Source of the DNA: Nitrosospira sp.
Lineage (GTDB): Bacteria; Pseudomonadota; Gammaproteobacteria; Burkholderiales; Nitrosomonadaceae
NCBI GenBank assembly: GCA_030453055.1
Contig: JAKDLC010000182.1
Coordinates: forward strand, 1 to 5,070
Direction: 5' to 3'
DNA length: 5,070 bases
The notes beneath the pieces were generated by a model. That model saw only the letters and a list, made by a program, of their open reading frames with translations. It was not told where the DNA came from and searched no databases. Of the stretch, positions 1-5,070 are shown in pieces (within the stretch, counting starts at the first letter, position 1; each line of letters begins with the position of its first letter). Both the position numbers and the translations under genes were made by a program.

Positions 1-180
1 CGCCCGACTGAGCAAAATTCCCATACGAAACAAAAGACCAGCAAGGGCGCGCGTTAATTTATGAAACATCCGGGGTCTACAATCCCTTGGTTCAAAGCTT
101 CGAAGGCATTGCGGCTTGTGCTTCGTGATGTCGTCGTTTCTATTTACAAAAAATAATTTCTACGCAAACCCCGGTTCCTG
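1..180. other. Left-edge stretch with no gene called
   Basis: No reading frame here has a ribosome binding site or a recognisable product. On the minus strand a frame is open from about 159 to the left edge, with ATGs at 69 and 24. It would begin MFHKLTRALAGLLF, which could be the first residues of a divergent gene continuing outside the window, but neither ATG has a Shine-Dalgarno sequence. On the plus strand two frames are open from base 1 to stops at 55-57 and 62-64, so the tail of an incoming gene is equally possible. The stretch cannot be resolved without sequence to the left. Bases 141-160 are AT-rich and lie just upstream of the putative rhlE promoter. Confidence 0.4.
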
Positions 181-186
181 TATACT
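157..186 (+). promoter_or_regulatory. Putative sigma-70 promoter of rhlE
   Basis: TATACT at 181-186 matches the -10 consensus at five of six positions. The best -35 at an acceptable distance is weak: TTTCTA at 157-162 with an 18-base spacer. A start of transcription near 192-194 would fall directly before the first leader hairpin at 195, which makes the position attractive. AT-rich DNA lies upstream (141-160). The assignment comes from pattern matching only, and another promoter closer to the gene is not excluded. Confidence 0.4.
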
Positions 187-192
187 TCGCGC

Positions 193-570
193 GTCGATGA
201 AAGGGTTATATCCGTTGCCCTTTGTCGGTTCATCGTTCCTGACCTCTCTTCGATTTTCAAGTTCTAGCGAAAATTGTGCGGTACCGTGGTTAGCGGCGAT
301 GTTTTATGTGTGCGCTAGCGGTACTTGCCCATCAATCCTTGGCAGCCATATCCTGCTTGCGCGCGTTAGGGCGCTTCTATAAATAATTCAATGTTCCGGC
401 AAGGCGCGAAGCGGCAATCCGCAACGCGAATGCTCGCAGAGAAATTCTGGAGTTTTGCTTATCATACTATGCAGACGACAAAACTTTGGAGCACTGCCTC
501 ATTGTCATACGTCATGGGAACCGGAGCTTGATGAGGCGCACCATATTTTTTCATTTAATAGGAAACCAAC
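193..570 (+). promoter_or_regulatory. Candidate structured 5' leader of rhlE
   Basis: This stretch of about 380 bases between the putative promoter and the helicase start is dense in inverted repeats. (1) Bases 195-200 pair with 230-235 and continue as 201-205 with 218-222. (2) Bases 251-258 pair with 269-276 (8 bp, one G-U, 10-nt loop). (3) Bases 281-286 pair with 319-324, enclosing 291-295 with 313-317. (4) Bases 341-345 pair with 353-357 (one G-U). (5) Bases 405-408 pair with 425-428 and 411-414 with 419-422, around a symmetric AA/AA internal loop. (6) Bases 496-502 pair with 531-537, followed by T6 at 546-551. The pairings were read by eye. RNA helicase genes in several bacteria have long leaders through which they respond to cold or to their own product, so a cis-regulatory RNA is a reasonable inference. 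A free small RNA is the alternative. I do not recognise a named RNA family. Confidence 0.4.
560..563 (+). promoter_or_regulatory. Ribosome binding site deciding the GTG start of rhlE
   Basis: AGGA lies 7 bases before the GTG at 571. It supports the GTG start, which also puts the Q-motif phenylalanine at residue 3, as is usual for RhlE proteins. Confidence 0.7.
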
Positions 571-1944
571 GTGTCTTTTGAAAATCTGAATCTGCATCCG
601 CTCATTCTAAAAGCCATTATCGACTCCGGCTACACCGCACCGACCCCTGTTCAGGCACAGGCCATTCCCGAATTGATCGCGGGACACGATATCATGGCCT
701 CGGCCCAGACCGGCACCGGCAAAACCGCCGCGTTCATGTTGCCGGCGCTACACCGTCTTGCCACGCCTTCTCAGGTACACAGCCGGGGACCACGTGTGCT
801 GGTGTTGACCCCAACGCGGGAACTTGCGCTCCAGGTATCCGAAGCCGCCGCCAAATATGGCAAGCACCTGTCTCGCGTCAAGGTCGTGAGCATACTCGGC
901 GGGATGCCTTATCCGCTGCAAAACAAATTGCTTTCGCAGCCGGTAGATATCCTGGTAGCGACACCCGGTCGTTTGATCGATCACATTCAGCGCGGACGCA
1001 TCGATTTTTCACGCCTGGAAATGCTGGTGCTGGATGAAGCTGACCGCATGCTCGACATGGGCTTCATCGATGACGTGGAGAGAATCGCTTCGGCCACGCC
1101 CGCAGCCCGCCAAACGTTGCTGTTCTCCGCCACCCTGGACAGCGCCATAGACAAGATTGCGACGCGGCTGCTGAAATCGCCCAAGCGCATCCGGATCGCA
1201 ACGCAACAGGCAAGACTCGACAATATCGAACAACGGCTGCATTATGTTGACGACATTTCGCACAAGAACCGTCTGCTGGATCATCTGCTACGCGACATGG
1301 CGTTGAAACAGGCCATTGTCTTCACTGCCACCAAGCGCGACGCCGATACGCTCGCAGACAACCTTTCCGCCCAGGGACATGAAGCCGCTGCATTGCACGG
1401 CGACATGAACCAGCGGGATCGCACGCGTACGCTGACCAAGCTTCGCCATGGCGACCTGCGGGTCCTGGTGGCGACGGACGTCGCCGCACGAGGAATCGAC
1501 GTGGTCGGCATTACCCACGTCATCAATTTCGATCTGCCGAAATTTGCCGAAGACTACGTGCATCGCATTGGTCGCACCGGCCGCGCGGGTGCATCGGGAA
1601 TCGCGGTATCGTTTGCTTCGGGTAAGGATGGAATCAACCTGAAAAGAATCGAGCGCTTTACCGGCCAGCGTATCGCTTCGCACGTGGTGCCCGGTCTTGA
1701 GCCGCGGTTCAAGCCGCGTCCCGGTGTTGGCGGCATGTCCGGCGGCGCGCCCAGCGTCGCCCATAAACGCAGCCGCACATGGTCGAACGATAGCAGCGCA
1801 CGAGGCGCCGATAGCGCCCACGGAAACTGGGATAACAGCCGTAGCCGTCCGTTTGGCGATAATCGGCAAAATACGCGAGGCAACGTTGCAGGAAATACGT
1901 TTAGAAACAGCAGCGTTCCCAGTCCTTATTTCAGAAGCAAGTAA
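571..1944 (+). CDS. rhlE: DEAD-box ATP-dependent RNA helicase, RhlE type
   Basis: This protein of 457 residues is predicted to unwind short RNA duplexes using ATP in the cytoplasm, acting in ribosome assembly, RNA decay or cold adaptation. All family motifs are visible: Q motif with F3 and Q28, motif I AQTGTGKT (45-52), Ia PTRELA (81-86), GG (110-111), Ib TPGR (131-134), II DEAD (155-158), III SAT (186-188), IV around 248-255, V ATDVAARGID (301-310) and VI HRIGRTGRAG (331-340). The two RecA-like domains end near residue 375. A tail of about 80 residues follows, rich in Arg, Gly, Ser and Asn and probably disordered. Such basic tails bind RNA in this family and vary between species. The start is GTG with AGGA 7 nt upstream. 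The gene stands alone, convergent with the next gene, behind a long leader that may control it. The subfamily (RhlE rather than DeaD or SrmB) is judged from overall likeness. Confidence 0.95.
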   Translation: MSFENLNLHPLILKAIIDSGYTAPTPVQAQAIPELIAGHDIMASAQTGTGKTAAFMLPALHRLATPSQVHSRGPRVLVLTPTRELALQVSEAAAKYGKHLSRVKVVSILGGMPYPLQNKLLSQPVDILVATPGRLIDHIQRGRIDFSRLEMLVLDEADRMLDMGFIDDVERIASATPAARQTLLFSATLDSAIDKIATRLLKSPKRIRIATQQARLDNIEQRLHYVDDISHKNRLLDHLLRDMALKQAIVFTATKRDADTLADNLSAQGHEAAALHGDMNQRDRTRTLTKLRHGDLRVLVATDVAARGIDVVGITHVINFDLPKFAEDYVHRIGRTGRAGASGIAVSFASGKDGINLKRIERFTGQRIASHVVPGLEPRFKPRPGVGGMSGGAPSVAHKRSRTWSNDSSARGADSAHGNWDNSRSRPFGDNRQNTRGNVAGNTFRNSSVPSPYFRSK

Positions 1945-1967
1945 ATATATTCGTGTCGACGCAAAAT

Positions 1968-1986
1968 GGCCCGGCAAGTCCGGGCC
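1968..1986. terminator. GC-rich hairpin terminator between convergent genes
   Basis: A perfect 7-bp stem (GGCCCGG at 1968-1974, CCGGGCC at 1980-1986) encloses the loop CAAGT. Read on the minus strand it is followed by ATTTTGC, a short T-tract, so it fits an intrinsic terminator for the globin-ended unit. It begins one base after that gene's stop codon. For rhlE it lies 23 nt past the stop, but only TTCACT follows, so termination in that direction is less certain. Confidence 0.7.
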
Positions 1987-1987
1987 T

Positions 1988-2374
1988 TCACTCCGGCTGG
2001 TTGCGCATGAAATCCGCTGTCTGATCAAACGCCATGTCAAGTTTCTTCCGCAATTCATCATCCAGTCCGATGTCCACCATTGCGCGACTCATACAGGACA
2101 GCCATTGATCACGCTCGGGAATGCCGATAGGAAAAGGCATATGACGGGTACGCAAGCGGGGCTCGCCATACTTTTCGGTATATAGGGACGGGCCGCCGGT
2201 CCAGCCGCACAGAAACATGAATAGCTTCTGCCGCGAATGGGTCAAATCCTGCGGATGAAGTTTGCGAACGGAGTAGTAGTCCGGATCTTCGTCCATCAGG
2301 TCGTAAAAACGGTCCACCAGGCGGCGTATGACTGCTTTGCCGCCTATCCGTTCATATGATGTCGCGACATGCAT
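1988..2374 (-). CDS. Group II truncated haemoglobin (trHbO-like)
   Basis: A small haem protein of 128 residues, the usual length for a 2-over-2 truncated globin. Group II members bind O2 and NO and are linked to oxidative or nitrosative stress and to peroxidase-like chemistry; the role here is inferred. Visible signature residues are Tyr24 in RFYDLM (B10 position), CGWTGGP at 56-62, YGEPRLRTRH with proximal His78 followed by PFPIG, and Trp91 (G8), which is conserved in groups II and III. The frame is open for 17 more codons upstream to 2425, which would overlap the preceding gene. I chose the ATG at 2374 because AAGGAG lies 6 nt before it and because MHVATSYERIGG is a normal N-terminus for the family. 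It is the last gene of the minus-strand unit, with a hairpin terminator directly after its TGA stop. Confidence 0.92.
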   Translation of the reverse strand: MHVATSYERIGGKAVIRRLVDRFYDLMDEDPDYYSVRKLHPQDLTHSRQKLFMFLCGWTGGPSLYTEKYGEPRLRTRHMPFPIGIPERDQWLSCMSRAMVDIGLDDELRKKLDMAFDQTADFMRNQPE

Positions 2375-2380
2375 TTGACT

Positions 2381-2386
2381 CTCCTT
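2381..2386 (-). promoter_or_regulatory. Strong ribosome binding site of the globin gene
   Basis: On the minus strand AAGGAG precedes the ATG at 2374 with 6 nt spacing. This near-perfect Shine-Dalgarno rules in the shorter start over the upstream in-frame start at 2425. Confidence 0.85.
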
Positions 2387-2417
2387 ATTCTTCCGTGACC
2401 AATATACCAAGCGATAC

Positions 2418-3227
2418 TCAATCATGCAGGCCGAAACCTGCCCGCTGTTTATACGGCAATGGTCTGCGTTTTTTCAGCATACGCAATATCCAATAAATAG
2501 CCAGTGCGGCAAGCAAGTGTTTTACCGTATGACCGCTTATTACGTGGCCAAGCTCATAAATCTCCCGATCCGCGATTTCTGCCAGTTTGGCAATGGCATA
2601 AAATGTAAGTGCTGTGTAGATGTCCTTTCCACGGGTATATCGCGGCCGGAAATATATCCCGAGTAGAATGATAACCAGAAGTGAGTAGAATTGTACGACG
2701 ATATAAAAGTTCAAATCGCCAGCGCCACGCTGCTCGCTCCAATGCCAATGCATCACGCTTCCTGCGCCAATCGCAATCAGGACAGGCAACGACCGCAACC
2801 CCACCTTTGGACTGACGCGCTCGCTGAGCATTGCGGCAAGCAGCGCCGTTACAGAGATTGCTATCGGCAGCCGATCCCACATCAGTCGGTCATTGTCTGG
2901 CGCCAAATGGTAATACGCTGAGCCAATACATGCTATTGTCACATTCAGGAAGAGAATCAGGTAAGGCCGGCGTTCCGACGGTTCGACGAAAGCGTTAGCC
3001 GCATTCGAACCACGGGAGCACAGTAAAAATCCCAGACCTGCTATCCCCACAAGCAGAAAAGCGCCGTTGGAAACCACATTGAAAAAATTGGGAATGCCCA
3101 AATAAGCGCGCTGATCCGCAAATTGATGATATTCCAGCGGTTGGGGGATTGGCGGAACAATCGCTGCAAATAACATCATGCCTACCGAAAGAATGCCCAG
3201 TATCCATAAACGACACCTGTCACTCAT
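2418..3227 (-). CDS. Alkaline ceramidase-like (CREST superfamily) membrane protein
   Basis: An integral membrane protein of 269 residues with seven or eight hydrophobic segments (about 7-25, 49-70, 88-104, 117-134, 146-160, 174-193, 203-219, 234-249) and a basic C-terminal end. It carries the CREST zinc-site pattern: Ser103-x3-His107 in GSAYYH, Asp118 in WDRLP, and His233-x3-His237 in SGHTVKH. The N-terminal DQR and GIPNFFNVVSN stretch (38-53) is also typical of bacterial ceramidase-domain proteins. Eukaryotic relatives hydrolyse the amide bond of ceramides. Most bacteria of this kind are not known to make sphingolipids, so the substrate is unknown. An in-frame TTG at 3251 would add eight residues. 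I prefer the ATG at 3227 because the first helix then starts at once, as in relatives, although neither start has a clear Shine-Dalgarno. It lies between radA and the globin gene in the same orientation. Confidence 0.85.
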   Translation of the reverse strand: MSDRCRLWILGILSVGMMLFAAIVPPIPQPLEYHQFADQRAYLGIPNFFNVVSNGAFLLVGIAGLGFLLCSRGSNAANAFVEPSERRPYLILFLNVTIACIGSAYYHLAPDNDRLMWDRLPIAISVTALLAAMLSERVSPKVGLRSLPVLIAIGAGSVMHWHWSEQRGAGDLNFYIVVQFYSLLVIILLGIYFRPRYTRGKDIYTALTFYAIAKLAEIADREIYELGHVISGHTVKHLLAALAIYWILRMLKKRRPLPYKQRAGFGLHD

Positions 3228-3228
3228 T

Positions 3229-3274
3229 ACGTTGAAAACAGTAGCAGACAATTCTGAAGCCGACGCTTCAACGT
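3229..3274 (-). repeat. Two mutually exclusive inverted repeats before the ceramidase-like gene
   Basis: An outer 8-bp inverted repeat (ACGTTGAA at 3229-3236, TTCAACGT at 3267-3274) ends one base before the preferred ATG at 3227. A local hairpin (TGAAGC at 3255-3260, GCTTCA at 3265-3270, 4-nt loop) shares bases 3267-3270 with it, so an RNA can form only one of the two at a time. Neither is followed by a T-tract on the minus strand. The arrangement could influence translation start or transcript stability between radA and the next gene; this is inference. Confidence 0.4.
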
Positions 3275-3281
3275 GATTTTT

Positions 3282-4631
3282 TCAGCACATTTTTGCAACT
3301 GCGTCGTCCACCCGTTCCACCGCAATGATCTCGATGCCGGAAATCGCCTGCTTCGGCTTGTTGGCCCTGGGAACGATGGCTTGAACAAAACCCAGCTTGG
3401 CGGCTTCTTTCAGCCGTTCCTGGCCGCGCTGGACGGGGCGCACTTCTCCCGCCAGCCCGACTTCACCAAACACCACCATTTTCTCCGGCAAGGGCTTGTT
3501 TTTGAGGGAGGAAACGATAGCGAGCAACACCGCCAGATCCGCGCCCGGTTCGGTAATCTTCACCCCACCGACAGCATTGACGAAAACGTCCTGATCAAAA
3601 CACGCAATCCCTGCATGCCGGTGCAACACCGCCAGCAACATCGCCAGCCGGTTCTGTTCCAGCCCCACGCTTAACCGCCGGGGATTGGGCGCGTGCGCTT
3701 CATCCACCAGGGCCTGGATTTCCACCAGCAGCGGGCGCGTGCCTTCCTGGGTCACCATCACGCAGGAACCCGGCACCTGCCCGCCGTGGTGGGAAAGAAA
3801 CAGCGCCGAAGGATTGCTCACTTCGCGCAAGCCTTTTTCGCTCATGGCAAACACGCCCAATTCGTTCACCGCACCAAAGCGGTTCTTGAAAGCGCGGATC
3901 AGGCGAAAACTGGAATGGGTGTCACCCTCAAAATAAAGCACCGTGTCCACCATGTGCTCCAGAACGCGCGGCCCGGCCAGCGCGCCTTCCTTGGTCACGT
4001 GACCCACCAGAATAATACAGGCTCCGCTAGCCTTGGCCAGCCGCGTCAACTGAGCGGCGCATTCACGCACTTGGGCAACCGAGCCGGGCGCGGATTGCAG
4101 CACGTCAGAGTAAATCGTCTGGATCGAATCGATCACCGCTATGTCGGGTTTGCGTTCCGCCAGCACCGTTTGAATTCTCTCCAGCCGGATTTCCGCCAGC
4201 AAATGCACCGCCTTCGCATCCAGCGCCAAGCGTTTCGCCCGCAGCGCCACCTGCCGCGCCGACTCCTCGCCGCTCACATACAACACGTTGCGCATGGTGG
4301 ACATATGACACAGCGCTTGTAGCAACAGGGTGGATTTGCCGATGCCGGGGTCGCCTCCCAGCAATACCACCCCACCCTGCACCAGACCACCGCCCAGCAC
4401 GCGGTCAAACTCGGCCACTCCCGTGGAATAACGCGGCTCTTCGCCCGCCTCCACTTCGCTCAGATTCTGCACTTGGCCGGATTCGGATACGGGAGTAAAG
4501 CGCGATACCGCCTTTTCGGCAATAGTCTCGACCAGCGTGTTCCACGCCTGACAATGCGGGCATTGACCCTGCCATTTCAGGGTCTGGCCGCCGCATTCGC
4601 TACAGGAATAAACCGATTTCGGTTTAGCCAT
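3282..4631 (-). CDS. radA: DNA repair protein RadA (Sms), branch-migration ATPase
   Basis: This 449-residue protein is predicted to help process recombination intermediates with RecA by driving branch migration on DNA in the cytoplasm. Domain order is canonical. A four-cysteine zinc finger comes first (C10, C13, C24, C27). The RecA-like ATPase follows, with Walker A GGDPGIGKST (92-101, Lys99), SGEES (120-124), a Walker B-like strand ending in Asp168, and the RadA-specific KNRFG motif at 249-253. The Lon-protease-like C-terminal domain spans about 270-449, including GGVKITEPGADLAV and GEVGLAGEVRPV. The catalytic serine of Lon is absent, as expected for RadA. Length fits the family. The ATG at 4631 overlaps the end of the upstream small gene by 8 nt and has no clear Shine-Dalgarno of its own, so translational coupling is likely. 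The ceramidase-like gene follows 54 nt downstream. Confidence 0.97.
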   Translation of the reverse strand: MAKPKSVYSCSECGGQTLKWQGQCPHCQAWNTLVETIAEKAVSRFTPVSESGQVQNLSEVEAGEEPRYSTGVAEFDRVLGGGLVQGGVVLLGGDPGIGKSTLLLQALCHMSTMRNVLYVSGEESARQVALRAKRLALDAKAVHLLAEIRLERIQTVLAERKPDIAVIDSIQTIYSDVLQSAPGSVAQVRECAAQLTRLAKASGACIILVGHVTKEGALAGPRVLEHMVDTVLYFEGDTHSSFRLIRAFKNRFGAVNELGVFAMSEKGLREVSNPSALFLSHHGGQVPGSCVMVTQEGTRPLLVEIQALVDEAHAPNPRRLSVGLEQNRLAMLLAVLHRHAGIACFDQDVFVNAVGGVKITEPGADLAVLLAIVSSLKNKPLPEKMVVFGEVGLAGEVRPVQRGQERLKEAAKLGFVQAIVPRANKPKQAISGIEIIAVERVDDAVAKMC

Positions 4632-4830
4632 TTAGCCGGGTCGTGTGTCCATTCCGGTGTTCAGCCAATCCTTCCTCGATGAAAGCATCAAATTTCCCGG
4701 AATGCGAGTCTGATTCAATTTGCCGATCCCATCGGCTATTTTCGTAATCGGCGAACCAGGCGGCAAGTTCGGCGAAAGTCTTACGGTCGAGACCCTCAAT
4801 TTGTTCTTCTATCAGTTGAATATTGCCCAT
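4624..4830 (-). CDS. Small orphan antitoxin-like protein
   Basis: An acidic, mostly helical protein of 68 residues with a central pattern ELAAWFADYENSRWDRQIE (21-39), then GKFDAFIEEGLAEHRNG (45-61). From memory this resembles a family of short proteins often found just upstream of RelE/ParE-type toxin genes and annotated as putative antitoxins. No toxin gene follows here; radA begins inside its last codons. It may be a decayed or domesticated antitoxin, or a member with another role. The ATG at 4830 is chosen because GGAGG lies 5 nt before it; an in-frame ATG at 4842 overlaps that site and is unlikely to be used. It is the first gene of the minus-strand unit. The gene is convincing by ribosome site, spacing and composition; the family call is tentative. 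Confidence 0.75.
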   Translation of the reverse strand: MGNIQLIEEQIEGLDRKTFAELAAWFADYENSRWDRQIESDSHSGKFDAFIEEGLAEHRNGHTTRLNG

Positions 4831-4835
4831 GTCTA

Positions 4836-4840
4836 CCTCC
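4836..4840 (-). promoter_or_regulatory. Ribosome binding site of the small antitoxin-like gene
   Basis: GGAGG on the minus strand is placed 5 nt before the ATG at 4830. It also partly covers the alternative ATG at 4842, which argues against the longer protein. Confidence 0.85.
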
Positions 4841-5070
4841 ATTAATACTTTGACATCACCATTTTAACTTGTTCACTAACCATAGTGGACAGCGTTTTAC
4901 CGTAGCACCAGCGCGGTGGCCTTTGTGAAGGCGCCTGTATCTCAATGAATACTCTGCAAGCAGAGTCCTGAATAACAACTTGCTGTTTGGTTGCCATTGT
5001 CTATAGAATAAAAAGTCTAGCAGCCTGTCGGACTTGAAGGAAATCGGCTGCAAAAGCGTCTGGCCGGTCC
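4841..5070. other. Upstream region of the radA unit, no gene called
   Basis: About 230 bases hold no convincing gene. A 65-codon minus-strand frame (4856-5053) is open, but it has no family likeness I recognise and it runs through the dyad at 4951-4966. The promoter of the minus-strand unit should lie here, yet I find no good pair of -35 and -10 elements; TATTAAT just before the small gene lacks a matching -35. Bases 5017-5036 on the minus strand read CAAGTCCGACAGGCTGCTAG, which resembles the end of some insertion sequences, so a transposon may begin at the right edge. This is a memory-based guess. Confidence 0.3.
4951..4966. repeat. Perfect dyad, 7-bp arms, possible operator
   Basis: ACTCTGC at 4951-4957 and GCAGAGT at 4960-4966 form a perfect inverted repeat separated by two bases. 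It lies about 120 bp upstream of the antitoxin-like start. The 2-nt spacing is too tight for a good RNA hairpin and suits a dimeric DNA-binding protein better. No regulator is identified. Confidence 0.4.

Overview
The window reads as a chromosomal, housekeeping-type segment of a Gram-negative bacterium. I infer a betaproteobacterium, possibly of the Nitrosomonadales type, from the style of the RhlE and RadA proteins, the moderate GC content and the companion genes. That placement is an impression and not a search result. I see no complete mobile element, CRISPR array, rRNA or tRNA.

Left part (1-570): about 570 bases with no convincing gene. A TATACT -10-like element at 181-186 is followed by a run of inverted repeats (195-235, 251-276, 281-324, 341-357, 405-428, 496-537). 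If transcription starts near 193, rhlE carries a folded leader of about 380 nt. This is the most unusual part of the window. Rightward gene (571-1944): a DEAD-box RNA helicase of the RhlE type, with a GTG start and all canonical motifs. A GC-rich hairpin (1968-1986) separates it from the convergent genes.

Right part (4830 down to 1988, all minus strand): four co-directional genes that look like one transcription unit. In transcription order they are a 68-aa protein resembling a family of type II antitoxins, with no toxin beside it; radA, whose ATG overlaps the end of the small gene by 8 nt; a seven- or eight-helix membrane protein of the alkaline ceramidase (CREST) superfamily, 54 nt after radA from its preferred ATG; and a group II truncated haemoglobin 43 nt further on. 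The unit ends in the shared hairpin terminator. About 240 bases upstream of the unit (4831-5070) hold a perfect 7-bp-arm dyad and a stretch at the window edge that may be the end of an insertion sequence, but no convincing gene.

Functionally, RhlE remodels RNA, RadA processes recombination intermediates, the truncated globin probably handles O2 or NO, and the CREST protein is a putative metal-dependent lipid amidase. A common stress theme is possible but is inference only. Apart from the leader, the orphan antitoxin-like gene and the alternative hairpins before the ceramidase-like gene, the region looks ordinary.
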